A stretch of 50,022 bases of DNA, taken from Chitinophagaceae bacterium. GTDB lineage: Bacteria > Bacteroidota > Bacteroidia > Chitinophagales > Chitinophagaceae. The stretch lies in NCBI GenBank assembly GCA_947375185.1, contig CANCEU010000017.1, positions 1 to 50,022 on the forward strand, written 5' to 3'. Position 1 is the first letter of the stretch, and each line of letters starts with the position of its first letter. The position numbers and the translations under genes were made by a program. This document shows positions 8,612-17,294 of this stretch, piece by piece. The notes below the pieces were generated by a model. The model ran no database searches and was not told the DNA's origin. It worked only from the letters and a program-made list of their open reading frames with translations.

Positions 8612-9949
8612 TTATAATTTTCCGGTTGCTTTTAATAAATCTACTTTAGCAATAAGTGCCGTGTAAAGAGCATTCATATAATTATTTTGAGCACTTACTA
8701 AGTCGGCTTGTGCTGCAGAAATTTCGGTGTTGGAGCCTGTACCTGCTTCAAATTTCTTTTTAGTTTGCGTGTAAACAGTTTCGGCTAGTTCCATGTTTTT
8801 CTTTTGAAATTGCACAGTGGCAACCGATGACATATAGTTTAATTTAGCTTGATTAATTTCATTATCAATGTTATTTTTTAATGCTTCAATTTGATTTTCA
8901 GTTTGCTTTAATTCAATCTTAGTACGCTTAATTCTTGCATCCGTTGCAAAGCCATTAAATATTGGTAAACTCACATTTAAACTAATTAATGAAGTAGTAA
9001 ACCAGTTGCCTCCTTTGAAAAAATCAAACTCACTTCTTTGTGCATTTTTTGAATAAGATCCTGCCATTGCAATGGTAGGAAGATTGCTTAATTGGTAACG
9101 CTTAATATTATATTCGTTTAATTTTTTCACTGTTCCTAAATATTGAAAATCCTTACGCACATTATATTGAAAATTTGATTCAGTCAAAACATCGTTGTTT
9201 AAACTGCTCTCGTTTATTACATCTGTAAGCGCTAAGCTATCTTTAACAGGCATTCCCATTAATAATTTTAAACCCATGTAGCCAATAGCTACGCTGTTGT
9301 TTGCTTTTAATTTTTCAGTTTCTAAATTGTTTAATTGAACGCTTAATTTATCAACATCTAGTTTTTCGGCAAATCCATTTTTATACATTATTTCAGCATC
9401 GTGTGCTAAAGATTTAATCCTATTGATATTGGCATCTAAAATATTTAATTGTGTTTTACTAGCCGAAAGCTGATAATATATTTTATAAATATTTGCTTTA
9501 ATGGCTTCTTCGGTAAGCGCTGCATTTTTTCTTTGCATTTCCATTGATGTTGCTCTTGCTTGTAATGCAATAAATACTTGCCCATCAAATAATAGTTGTT
9601 GAATTGATGCACCATAATTTGCATTGAATTTGGTTCCAAACTGAACAGGTATAAAGGTTCCAGGAGCTCCACCAAATATTTGACCAGGTAATAAAGAGGT
9701 AGGTATTTTTGTATAGTCTGTACCACTTAAGCTAGTTGAAATGGTAGGCAATGCGGCACCAGCAATTTCTCTATTTACTTGATTTTGAGATTCAATTGCT
9801 AATAATGCATTTTTAACTTGCACATTATTTTTATGCGCATACTCCACACATTGATCTAAGGAGAATGCATTAATGGATTTGCTAGCATCTTGAGCTTTTG
9901 CCAAGTTCGCAAAGCCAATCACTAGGAGTAAAAAAATTACTTTTTTCAT
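8612..9949 (-). CDS. TolC-family outer membrane efflux channel
   Basis: Outer-membrane component of the tripartite efflux system encoded in this operon; 445 residues, a usual TolC length. The signal peptide is MKKVIFLLLVIGFANLAKAQ, cleaved after about residue 19. The sequence shows the two-fold repeated OEP architecture: helix pairs, then barrel strands such as FNANYGASIQQLLFDGQVF in the first half and TTSLISLNVSLPIFNGFATDARI in the second, followed by long tunnel helices (AKLNYMSSVATVQFQKKNMELAETVYTQ). It lies 25 bp downstream of tetR and is followed by the adaptor and pump genes on the same strand, so co-transcription is very likely. Confidence 0.95.
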   Translation of the reverse strand: MKKVIFLLLVIGFANLAKAQDASKSINAFSLDQCVEYAHKNNVQVKNALLAIESQNQVNREIAGAALPTISTSLSGTDYTKIPTSLLPGQIFGGAPGTFIPVQFGTKFNANYGASIQQLLFDGQVFIALQARATSMEMQRKNAALTEEAIKANIYKIYYQLSASKTQLNILDANINRIKSLAHDAEIMYKNGFAEKLDVDKLSVQLNNLETEKLKANNSVAIGYMGLKLLMGMPVKDSLALTDVINESSLNNDVLTESNFQYNVRKDFQYLGTVKKLNEYNIKRYQLSNLPTIAMAGSYSKNAQRSEFDFFKGGNWFTTSLISLNVSLPIFNGFATDARIKRTKIELKQTENQIEALKNNIDNEINQAKLNYMSSVATVQFQKKNMELAETVYTQTKKKFEAGTGSNTEISAAQADLVSAQNNYMNALYTALIAKVDLLKATGKL

Positions 9950-9974
9950 TTTGTTTATTTATTGCTTGTTTATT

Positions 9975-10616
9975 TTAATTTATTTGAATTTGTTCATGTG
10001 CTATAACATCTGCATTATTTTTTAAATCTTTGTATTGCATTAGCAGTCTTAATCCCTCCCCTGAAACGATCCCATATATATAGTGTTCCATAATTTGAAC
10101 ATTAACCTTCCCTAAATCAAATTTGCTTAAAGGAAAAAATTGAGTGTTAAACGTGATTAAGCTAGTTTCAATTCTGTAGATAGTTAAAATTTCAGGATCA
10201 ATATCATTTCGGTAAACGCCTTGCTCAATTCCTTTTAATAAATTCGTCTTAACCACATTATGCATGAAGTTATTTTTATGCTCTTGAATTTTTTTAAAGG
10301 CTTCCGGAAAATACTTGTGAATTTCCATCACCGTTAAAGGATTCATTTTTTTGAACATTTCTTGAATGTCTTCCAGTACCATAAACATTTCATGAAGCGC
10401 ATTGTCAGCGGTTGCTTGTGATCTTTGACACATTAATTTTTGTTCCTCCAGCTCAAGTTCAACAACGGCAAGTACCAGTGCTTCCTTGTCCTTATAAAAT
10501 TGGTAAATGGTTTTTTTGCTAATGCCTAACTGGTTGGCAAGGTCGTCCATGGTTACATAGCGCACCCCATTTAGGACCATTAATTCCCTAGCTTTTAATA
10601 ATATCCTATTTTCCAT
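9975..10616 (-). CDS. TetR-family transcriptional regulator of the efflux operon
   Basis: DNA-binding repressor of 213 residues. The N-terminal helix-turn-helix is clear: ARELMVLNGVRYVTMDDLAN, then QLGISKKTIYQFYKDKEALV (about residues 8-47), the standard TetR pattern. The C-terminal helical ligand-binding and dimer domain is not conserved enough to suggest an inducer. It is the first gene of the operon tetR-tolC-adaptor-RND, so repression of its own promoter would control the pump. A 9-bp inverted repeat overlapping the predicted promoter just upstream is a good candidate operator. The ATG at 10616 lies about 18 bp after the -7 box. Confidence 0.93.
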   Translation of the reverse strand: MENRILLKARELMVLNGVRYVTMDDLANQLGISKKTIYQFYKDKEALVLAVVELELEEQKLMCQRSQATADNALHEMFMVLEDIQEMFKKMNPLTVMEIHKYFPEAFKKIQEHKNNFMHNVVKTNLLKGIEQGVYRNDIDPEILTIYRIETSLITFNTQFFPLSKFDLGKVNVQIMEHYIYGIVSGEGLRLLMQYKDLKNNADVIAHEQIQIN

Positions 10617-10624
10617 AACTTCAA

Positions 10625-10656
10625 TTTGAGCCGCAAAACTATGGAAACTATTTTCG
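10625..10656 (+). promoter_or_regulatory. Predicted promoter for the DUF502 gene
   Basis: TTTG (10625-10628), 20 bp spacer, then TATTTTCG (10649-10656), one mismatch from the Bacteroidota -7 consensus TAnnTTTG. It points toward the DUF502 gene and overlaps the opposite tetR promoter and the inverted repeat at 10641-10672. Inferred from consensus only. Confidence 0.45.
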
Positions 10657-10664
10657 TTTTCAAA
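10634..10664 (-). promoter_or_regulatory. Predicted promoter of the tetR efflux operon
   Basis: On the minus strand TTTG (10664-10661), a 19-bp spacer and TAGTTTTG (10641-10634) match the Bacteroidota sigma-ABfr consensus exactly. The expected transcription start is about 10 bp before the tetR ATG. Confidence 0.72.
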
Positions 10665-10672
10665 GTTTCCAT
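10641..10672. promoter_or_regulatory. Candidate TetR operator (9-bp inverted repeat)
   Basis: ATGGAAACT (10641-10649) and AGTTTCCAT (10664-10672) are perfect inverted repeats 14 bp apart. They cover the -33 and the edge of the -7 box of the tetR promoter and the -7 box of the divergent promoter. TetR regulators commonly bind such palindromes in their own promoter; binding here is inferred. Confidence 0.65.
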
Positions 10673-10691
10673 TGCTTTTATTTAATAATTT

Positions 10692-11390
10692 ATGTTGAAT
10701 GGTAAAAAAGGTGGAAATTTGACCTATAAATACCCCTTCATGCCCTTTAAGAGACCACTTTTTACCCGTCAGCGGATATTATCAAGCTTAGCCCAATTGT
10801 TTTTTCAAGGGGTGGTTGTTTTGGCACCCATTGGAGTTACTATTTGGGTAGTTGTGAGCTTATTTAACTGGGTAGATAATTTTTTGCCTAATGTATTAAA
10901 TGCGCTTTTCCCTATAAAATTTGCTGCTGTAAATGGTCAAATCCCTAAAGTTACAGGATTGGGTTTTGTGGTAGCAATCGCTTTAGTATTGATTGTGGGT
11001 TGGTTATCTTCCTTATTTATTGTAGAAAGATTTGTAGCCATATTTGATAAATTACTTGAAAAAACTCCTGGAATAAAAATCATTTATTCTTCGGTGAAAG
11101 ATTTTTTAGAAGCTTTCGCGGGCAATAAGAAAAAATTTGATGAACCTGTTTTAGTAAATGTGGATTCACCTGATGTGTGGAGAGTTGGTTTTATAACACA
11201 ACAATCAACAGCACATTTTGGTATGACAGAATATGTAACAGTTTATGTTCCACACTCTTATGCTATTTCAGGAATTACATATATCGTTCCATCCACAAAA
11301 GTTAAAAAATTACCAAAGGGAATTACTGCAGCCGAAGCAATGAAATATGTTGTATCTGGTGGAGTAACAACAATGGATGAAAATAATTAA
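10692..11390 (+). CDS. DUF502 family integral membrane protein
   Basis: Protein of 232 residues with two strongly hydrophobic segments (about 32-57, GVVVLAPIGVTIWVVVSLF, and 85-108, FVVAIALVLIVGWLSSLFI) followed by a soluble C-terminal half with the DUF502 pattern: EKTPGIKIIYSSVKDFLEAF, VNVDSPDVWRVGFIT and TVYVPHSYAISGITYIVP. Molecular role of the family is not established. The ATG at 10692 is used here; an in-frame ATG at 10740 (MPFKRPLFTRQRI) would give a 216-residue protein closer to the usual family N-terminus. It diverges from tetR, and serC begins 5 bp after its stop. Confidence 0.88.
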   Translation: MLNGKKGGNLTYKYPFMPFKRPLFTRQRILSSLAQLFFQGVVVLAPIGVTIWVVVSLFNWVDNFLPNVLNALFPIKFAAVNGQIPKVTGLGFVVAIALVLIVGWLSSLFIVERFVAIFDKLLEKTPGIKIIYSSVKDFLEAFAGNKKKFDEPVLVNVDSPDVWRVGFITQQSTAHFGMTEYVTVYVPHSYAISGITYIVPSTKVKKLPKGITAAEAMKYVVSGGVTTMDENN

Positions 11391-11395
11391 ACAGA

Positions 11396-12454
11396 ATGCA
11401 ATTACACAATTTTAATTCGGGACCCGCTATTTTACCAAAGGAGGTTTTGGATCAAGCAGCGGCCGCAATACATAATTTTAATAATACAGGATTATCCATT
11501 TTAGAAATTGGACATCGTACTTCACATTTTGTTGAAGTGATTGAAGAAGCAAAACAAATTGTAAAAAGATTGATGGATATTGGGGATGAATATGAAGTAC
11601 TTTTTTTACAAGGCGGTGCAACTATGCAGTTTATGCAAGTGCCTATGAATTTGTTAGATGAAAATGGTTTGGCAGCAATTTGTGACAATGGTGTTTGGGG
11701 AAATAAAGCAGTTAAAGAAGCAAAATTATTTGGGCCAGTTGCAGTTGTATCCGATAGTTCTGATAAAAAACATACCTACTTAAATAAGGAATTAATATTG
11801 CCCGAAGGCACTTCCTATTTGCATATCACAACCAATAACACTGTGGAGGGAACTCAATGGCATCAATACCCACAGGTAAATGTGCCTTTAATTGGGGATA
11901 TGAGTTCGGATATATTTTGTCGCCCAACAAATTTTAAAAAATTTGATTTAATATATGCGGGTGCACAAAAAAATATGGGAGCAGCAGGTGTAACCATGGT
12001 GGTTTTAAAAAAATCATTATTAGGAAAAGTGAATCGTAAAATTCCTGCCATATTAGATTATCAAAAACATATCGAAGCGGGCTCTTTATTAAATACGCCA
12101 CCTGTATTTTCAATTTATGTTAGTCTATTAACTTTAAGATGGATTGAGCGCGAAGGTGGTTTGGTTGAAATGGAAAAACGTAATCATGCTAAGGCAAAAT
12201 TATTATACGACACTATTGATGCGCATCCATTATTTAATTGTCCAATTGCGAATGAAGATCGTAGCATTATGAATGCTGTTTTCTTTTTAAATGATAATAC
12301 AAAAGAAGCTGCATTTTTAGATATTTGTAAAAAAGCAGGAATGATTGGAGTAAAAGGTTATCGAACTGTCGGCGGAATAAGAGTAAGTATGTATAATGCG
12401 ATGCCGTTATCTAGTGTGCAAGTATTTTGTGATTTAATGAATAATTTTTCTTAA
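11396..12454 (+). CDS. serC: Phosphoserine aminotransferase
   Basis: Cytoplasmic PLP enzyme that transaminates 3-phosphohydroxypyruvate with glutamate to make phosphoserine, and also serves pyridoxal phosphate synthesis in some bacteria. It is 352 residues, the normal SerC size. Landmarks are the N-terminal HNFNSGPAILP, EIGHRTSHF, FLQGGATMQF, TTNNTVEGTQW and the PLP-lysine motif YAGAQKNMG with Lys192. The C-terminus shows KGYRTVGGIRVSMYNAMP with the substrate-binding Arg residues. Its ATG lies 5 bp after the DUF502 stop. A DUF1015 gene follows; serA, which in many Bacteroidota lies between them, is not here. Confidence 0.96.
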   Translation: MQLHNFNSGPAILPKEVLDQAAAAIHNFNNTGLSILEIGHRTSHFVEVIEEAKQIVKRLMDIGDEYEVLFLQGGATMQFMQVPMNLLDENGLAAICDNGVWGNKAVKEAKLFGPVAVVSDSSDKKHTYLNKELILPEGTSYLHITTNNTVEGTQWHQYPQVNVPLIGDMSSDIFCRPTNFKKFDLIYAGAQKNMGAAGVTMVVLKKSLLGKVNRKIPAILDYQKHIEAGSLLNTPPVFSIYVSLLTLRWIEREGGLVEMEKRNHAKAKLLYDTIDAHPLFNCPIANEDRSIMNAVFFLNDNTKEAAFLDICKKAGMIGVKGYRTVGGIRVSMYNAMPLSSVQVFCDLMNNFS

Positions 12455-12520
12455 TTATTTTTATATAAAGAGGTTCAACAAAAAATCTATTTCTCATAAA
12501 TTAGAACGATATTTGCGCCC

Positions 12521-13753
12521 ATGGCAAAAATTAGACCCTTTGAAGCACTTCGACCACAGCCACAATTGGCAAAGCAAGTCGCAAGTAAACCATACGATGT
12601 ATTGAATAGTGTAGAAGCAAAAACAGAAGCTGTTGGCAATGCATATTCTTTTTTACATATTACAAAAAGTGAAATTGATTTACCCGAAGCAACTGATATT
12701 CATAGTCAACAAGTTTATGATTTAGCATTAGAAAATTTAAATGCATTTGTACAAAGAGACGTTTTGTTTAAGGAATCAAAACCTTGCTATTATATTTATC
12801 AATTAATTATGGATGGACGTGCACAAACCGGATTAGTATGTGTAAGTAGCATTGATGACTATAATAATGACATTATTAAAAAGCACGAATTCACTCGCCC
12901 CGAAAAGGAGCAAGACAGAATCAATCATATTAAAACAACTGGAGCACAAACAGGTAACGTATTTTTAGCTTATCGCAATCAGGCTAACATAGATGCCATC
13001 ATTGATAAGCATAAGGCTACAAAAAATCCTGTATATGATTTTACAACCGAAGATGGAATTCAACACACTGTTTGGGCAGTAAGCGATTCGGCTGTAATTC
13101 AGCAAATCACTGATTTATTTGAAAATGAAGTTCCATGCACTTACATAGCCGATGGTCATCATCGTGCTGCATCGGCTGCAAAAGTGAAATTGGCATTAGG
13201 CGAAACTGCAACACCAGCCGCGGATTACTTCCTAACTACTTTATTCCCTTCCAATCAATTACATATCATGGACTATAACCGTGTAGTAAAAGATTTGAAT
13301 GGTCATAGCGCAGAAGCTTTTTTAGCAGCCTTGCAAAATGAATTTGAAGTGGCTGAACATGATGGAGTGTGTAAACCTACACAGTTACATCATTTTGGTA
13401 TGTATTTGGCGGGCAAATGGTTTACTTTAACTGCAAAGCCTGGAACTTATAATGACAATGATCCAATTGGTGTGTTAGATGTCACTATTTTATCTAATAA
13501 TATATTATCAAAATTATTGGGAATTGTAGATCAAAGAACGGATAAGCGCATTGATTTTGTAGGTGGAATTAGAGGACTTGGTGAATTGGAGAAAAGAGTG
13601 GATAGTGGTGAAATGCAATTAGCGATTAGCTTATACCCAGTAACGATTGATCAATTATTTAATATAGCAGATGCAGGTGAAGTGATGCCTCCAAAAAGCA
13701 CTTGGTTTGAACCAAAGTTAAGAGACGGATTACTTACACATTTAATATACTAG
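12521..13753 (+). CDS. DUF1015 family protein
   Basis: Protein of 410 residues of the DUF1015 family, which often accompanies serine biosynthesis genes in Bacteroidota and clostridia; its reaction is not established. Recognisable features are the N-terminal IRPFEALRPQPQLAKQVASKPYDVL, YIYQLIMDGRAQTGLVCVSSIDDY, HEFTRPEKEQDRINH, and YIADGHHRAASAAKV (about residues 208-222), the most conserved family motif. The C-terminus VMPPKSTWFEPKLRDGLLTHLI is also typical. The ATG at 12521 follows GATATTTG (12508-12515), which resembles a -7 box so close to the start that a very short or absent leader is possible. Follows serC by 66 bp. Confidence 0.9.
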   Translation: MAKIRPFEALRPQPQLAKQVASKPYDVLNSVEAKTEAVGNAYSFLHITKSEIDLPEATDIHSQQVYDLALENLNAFVQRDVLFKESKPCYYIYQLIMDGRAQTGLVCVSSIDDYNNDIIKKHEFTRPEKEQDRINHIKTTGAQTGNVFLAYRNQANIDAIIDKHKATKNPVYDFTTEDGIQHTVWAVSDSAVIQQITDLFENEVPCTYIADGHHRAASAAKVKLALGETATPAADYFLTTLFPSNQLHIMDYNRVVKDLNGHSAEAFLAALQNEFEVAEHDGVCKPTQLHHFGMYLAGKWFTLTAKPGTYNDNDPIGVLDVTILSNNILSKLLGIVDQRTDKRIDFVGGIRGLGELEKRVDSGEMQLAISLYPVTIDQLFNIADAGEVMPPKSTWFEPKLRDGLLTHLIY

Positions 13754-13807
13754 TTTCTTTTTTTTCTGCAGCTTTATTTGTACTTTGTTACACAATTTTG
13801 CTTGACC

Positions 13808-15592
13808 ATGGAATGTAAACGACTCTTTGATTGTATTGAACATCAATTACAACATTTTCCGAAAGCGGATATGTTATCTGCTAAAGAAAATGGTAGCTGG
13901 AGGAAATATTCCACACAGGAAATAGCCCAAAATGTAAATGAATTAAGTGCAGGCCTACATAGCTTAGGTTTATCAGCTAATAATTTTACACCGGAAGGCA
14001 GTGATAAAATTGCAGTAATCAGTAGTAATCGACCTGAATGGTTAATTGCAGACATGGCTGCGCAACAACTAGGCATTATTTGGGTGCCAGTATATCCAAC
14101 AACCAATCCATTGGAGTTGGCTTTTATTTTAAATGATGCATCGGTTCAATATATGTTTGCAAGTAATCAAGACTTGTATAACAAAGTAATGTCTATAAAG
14201 GATCAAGTGTCCTGTTTAAAAGAGGTGTACACATTTGATAAAATTGAAGGTGCAAAACATTGGACCGATTTATTAAACAGTGATGCTGCAACTTTACAAC
14301 AAGTTGAAGCAATTAAAAAAACGATACCTGTTGATCAGGTAGCTACCTTTATTTATACTTCAGGCACAACAGGCACACCAAAGGGTGTAATGTTAACGCA
14401 CCGAAATATTTATTTTAATTTAACAATGGGAAGAGAGAGTTTTCCTTTTCCTGACGCGCCAACATTAAAAGTATTAAGCTTTTTACCACTGAATCACATT
14501 TTTGAAAAAGTGGTTTCTTATATTTATATGTATAGTGGTATGGGTATTTATTATGCTGAAAGCATGGATACCATTGCCGATAACTTACGCGAAATAAAAC
14601 CTGATGGATTCTCAACGGTGCCAAGATTATTGGAGAAAGTATTTGAAAAAATAATGTTGAAGGGGGAGGAGTTGACAGGTATTAAAAGAAAATTATTTTT
14701 TTGGTCAGTGGAGTTAGCGCAACAATATGATAATTTAGTTCCAGGGTCTTGGTGGTATCAACAAAAATTAAAATTGGCGAATAAATTAATATTTGGCAAA
14801 TGGCGTGAAGCGCTAGGAGGCAATGTTAAATTTATTGTAACTGGCGGTGCTGCTTGTCAAGTAAAATTATTGCGCATTTTTAATGCAGCTCAAATACCTG
14901 TTTACGAAGGGTATGGTCCAACCGAAAATAGCCCAATTATTAGTATCAATTTAAGAACCCAAGGGGGTACCAAATATGGTACGGTTGGAGAAGTAATAAA
15001 AGGAGTTCAATTTAAATTAGAGCCAGATGGTGAAATTTGTGTTGCAGGTCCAAGTGTAATGTTGGGTTATTATAAACGCCCCGACTTAACTGCCGAAACG
15101 GTAATTGATGGATGGTTGCATACAGGTGATATTGGAGAAGTAATTGACGGCCGCTATTTAAAAATTACGGATCGAAAAAAGGAACTATTTAAAACCAGTG
15201 GTGGTAAATATGTAGCTCCTCAACCTATTGAGAACAAAATGAAAGAAAGTCCTTTCATTGAGCAAATTTTATTAATTGGCGACAATCGAAAATTTGTAAG
15301 TGCCCTTATCGTACCAGGCTTCTCCAAGTTAAAAGATTGGGCAAAGCAACATGGCATTGAATATACTAGCAATGAAGCAATCATTAAAAATACACTTGTC
15401 ATTGCCATGATAGAGGATATTGTGGAAGAATACAATCAATTGTTTAATCAAGTTGAACAGGTAAAGAAGTTTACTTTATTGTCAAGAGAGTTTACTATTG
15501 ACAAAGGAGAAATGACACCTAAATTGAGTGTAAAAAGAAAAGTGGTACTAGCTAATTTTGAAAAAGAAGTGGAAGCAATGTATCAATCCTAA
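13808..15592 (+). CDS. Long-chain fatty acid-CoA ligase (AMP-forming)
   Basis: ATP-dependent acyl-CoA synthetase of the ANL superfamily, probably membrane associated, activating long-chain fatty acids for degradation or lipid synthesis. Starting at the ATG at 13808 the protein has 594 residues. Motifs: the P-loop YTSGTTGTPKG (183-193), YGPTENSP (369-376), the HTGDIG hinge region (438-443), and KTSGGKYVAPQPIE. The order and spacing match bacterial long-chain ligases of the LC-FACS group that lack the C-terminal KxxA acyl-binding differences of short-chain enzymes. A TTG start at 13778 is rejected because it overlaps promoter-like TACTTTG (13781-13787). It converges with the 511-residue gene at 15611. 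Confidence 0.92.
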   Translation: MECKRLFDCIEHQLQHFPKADMLSAKENGSWRKYSTQEIAQNVNELSAGLHSLGLSANNFTPEGSDKIAVISSNRPEWLIADMAAQQLGIIWVPVYPTTNPLELAFILNDASVQYMFASNQDLYNKVMSIKDQVSCLKEVYTFDKIEGAKHWTDLLNSDAATLQQVEAIKKTIPVDQVATFIYTSGTTGTPKGVMLTHRNIYFNLTMGRESFPFPDAPTLKVLSFLPLNHIFEKVVSYIYMYSGMGIYYAESMDTIADNLREIKPDGFSTVPRLLEKVFEKIMLKGEELTGIKRKLFFWSVELAQQYDNLVPGSWWYQQKLKLANKLIFGKWREALGGNVKFIVTGGAACQVKLLRIFNAAQIPVYEGYGPTENSPIISINLRTQGGTKYGTVGEVIKGVQFKLEPDGEICVAGPSVMLGYYKRPDLTAETVIDGWLHTGDIGEVIDGRYLKITDRKKELFKTSGGKYVAPQPIENKMKESPFIEQILLIGDNRKFVSALIVPGFSKLKDWAKQHGIEYTSNEAIIKNTLVIAMIEDIVEEYNQLFNQVEQVKKFTLLSREFTIDKGEMTPKLSVKRKVVLANFEKEVEAMYQS

Positions 15593-15606
15593 AAAATATT
15601 TTTTAG
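15589..15606. terminator. AT palindrome between convergent genes
   Basis: CTAAAAAAT (15589-15597) is followed directly by its reverse complement ATTTTTTAG (15598-15606). It includes the acyl-CoA ligase stop codon and lies in the 18-bp gap to the minus-strand gene. It could serve as a weak bidirectional terminator, but it has no GC core. Confidence 0.3.
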
Positions 15607-15610
15607 TAGA

Positions 15611-17146
15611 TTAGCTATTGTGTAGTACAAATTTTTCTTTGATAATAGTTTGCACCTCCTTGTTTTGAATTTTACTTTCTAGCCAAGAAATAATATCTAA
15701 ATACATAAAGGCCCTGCTCTCTAATTTATTTTTTTCAAGCGGCTCTAACTTTTGCAACAAGTTTTCAAATGATGCTTCGTTACCGGATTGTATAGCAGTT
15801 CTTAAAAAATTAAACAACACCACTTCAACGGCTCCTAGGTTTTTCATCTTTGCCATAAAGCGATAAACCGATTTAGATAAATAAGCCACTACTTCGGTAT
15901 TACCTAATTCATAGTGCGCAATTAAATGTAGCAATCTTGCATAACATTGTAAATCATCACGTAGGTTTACTTTCCAGTTGATAATTCTATTTAAATAATC
16001 AATTGTTTTTTCGGCGTCACCGGCGCCAAAAAATAAACACGCTATTTTATAATAGAAAACTAAAACGCGATGGCTATCAATATATAGTTCAATGTCTTTT
16101 AATTTTTCCTCCATCGTTGGTATCATCGCCAAACCCTCACTGAATGTACCTTCTAGGAAGTGTTGATTAATTTTGGCAATGTATAAATAAATGAAAGACT
16201 GAATTAAATTGTTTTTATTATTAAGTACAATTTGTGATTCACTAAAATTTTCTAAGATACAAATGGTCTCTTTAAATTTATCAATATTTTTTAAATCGAA
16301 ATGAGCACTTATTAAATTATGTAAGCCTTTGATATATTGTGCAGATTCAATTAATTGCATGTTTTCATCTTTCTCAAAAAGGTCAACCCATTTTTGAGCA
16401 TATCGATAGTGCATTAAAAAATCTTGTGTAATGAATCCATACCAACAATAACATTGGTATCGATATAGTCTTTCATAAAATCCCTTTACCGATTTAACAC
16501 GCTCAATGATGGGATCTTGAATGAATGCATCTAAAGTTTTTCTATCTTCTTCATTTCGTGCGTGACCATGTTGTATATACCAACTGTATAATTGTAAACT
16601 TAGGTTGGATGTTTTTGCAATTAATTCCAAACGCTCATTTGCTTCATCTATTTCATCACTCAATTGCTTAGCACGATCTTGCATACTTCGTGTAATGTGC
16701 AATGATTCAATTTTCTTTTCCAAAAACAAAACTTGTAATAAAAAAGTAACTTGATTGTTTTGTTTGGTTAAGGTTTTTATCTTGTCTAAAATGCGAAGAC
16801 TTTGCAAATACAACCCCTTGTTGTACAAAATTTTAGCATGGTCTAATTGTTCGTGAATTTGTAAATCAATATTTTCAGCCTGCTTCACAATCCTTAAACT
16901 TGATAAAATTTGATCATATAAGTGAGCCTTTAAATTGGACAGCTGTTGTTTTTGAATGGACTCGTTTTTACGAAGCAATTCATCCTCATCGTAGTCCTTC
17001 ATTTTGTCCAGGGCATCGAAAAGCTGCACAATTTTCAAATCAGCAGACGCAGAATTGCGGGCAACATACAATTTAAAATTGCGCTTTTCCCCCTTTTCCA
17101 GGGATTTCACTAAAATAAATAGTGCGTCGGTGCTTAGGTTGGGCAT
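15611..17146 (-). CDS. Hypothetical helical-repeat protein, 511 aa
   Basis: I do not recognise a named family. The protein has no signal peptide or membrane segment, so it should be cytoplasmic. The N-terminal 90 residues (LSTDALFILVKSLEKGEKRNFKLY, then a LYDQILSSLRIVK helix) look like a distinct helical domain. The rest is made of paired amphipathic helices rich in Leu, Lys and aromatic residues, such as AKILYNKGLYLQSLRILDKIK (about 108-128) and IACLFFGAGDAEKTIDYLNRII, resembling TPR-like repeats and suggesting a protein-binding scaffold. The ATG at 17146 follows a promoter-like pair. The gene is monocistronic, divergent from leuA and convergent with the acyl-CoA ligase. Codon use is like its neighbours. 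Confidence 0.75.
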   Translation of the reverse strand: MPNLSTDALFILVKSLEKGEKRNFKLYVARNSASADLKIVQLFDALDKMKDYDEDELLRKNESIQKQQLSNLKAHLYDQILSSLRIVKQAENIDLQIHEQLDHAKILYNKGLYLQSLRILDKIKTLTKQNNQVTFLLQVLFLEKKIESLHITRSMQDRAKQLSDEIDEANERLELIAKTSNLSLQLYSWYIQHGHARNEEDRKTLDAFIQDPIIERVKSVKGFYERLYRYQCYCWYGFITQDFLMHYRYAQKWVDLFEKDENMQLIESAQYIKGLHNLISAHFDLKNIDKFKETICILENFSESQIVLNNKNNLIQSFIYLYIAKINQHFLEGTFSEGLAMIPTMEEKLKDIELYIDSHRVLVFYYKIACLFFGAGDAEKTIDYLNRIINWKVNLRDDLQCYARLLHLIAHYELGNTEVVAYLSKSVYRFMAKMKNLGAVEVVLFNFLRTAIQSGNEASFENLLQKLEPLEKNKLESRAFMYLDIISWLESKIQNKEVQTIIKEKFVLHNS

Positions 17147-17162
17147 CGTAGCTGATTTTAAT

Positions 17163-17194
17163 TCAAGTTATTGAAAATCAATTAATTAATCAAA
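17163..17194 (-). promoter_or_regulatory. Possible promoter of the 511-aa hypothetical gene
   Basis: On the minus strand TTTG (17194-17191), a 20-bp spacer and TAACTTGA (17170-17163) resemble the Bacteroidota promoter, with two mismatches in the -7 box. The predicted start lies about 10 bp before the gene's ATG. Confidence 0.4.
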
Positions 17195-17273
17195 AACTAT
17201 TGGCTTTATACAATGTAAAATAGGCATAAAAATGATGTGAATTACTTGTTAATATAGGGTATTTTTATACAAT

Positions 17274-17294
17274 AAACGGGCCAAAAGCCCGTTT
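17274..17294 (+). promoter_or_regulatory. Hairpin in the leuA leader
   Basis: AAACGGGC (17274-17281) and GCCCGTTT (17287-17294) form a perfect 8-bp stem with a 5-nt loop, 30 bp before the leuA ATG. Both flanking genes point away from it, so it is not a terminator of a complete gene. It may be an attenuator-like or mRNA-stabilising structure for the leu-ilv operon; no T run or leucine-rich leader peptide is visible. Confidence 0.5.
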
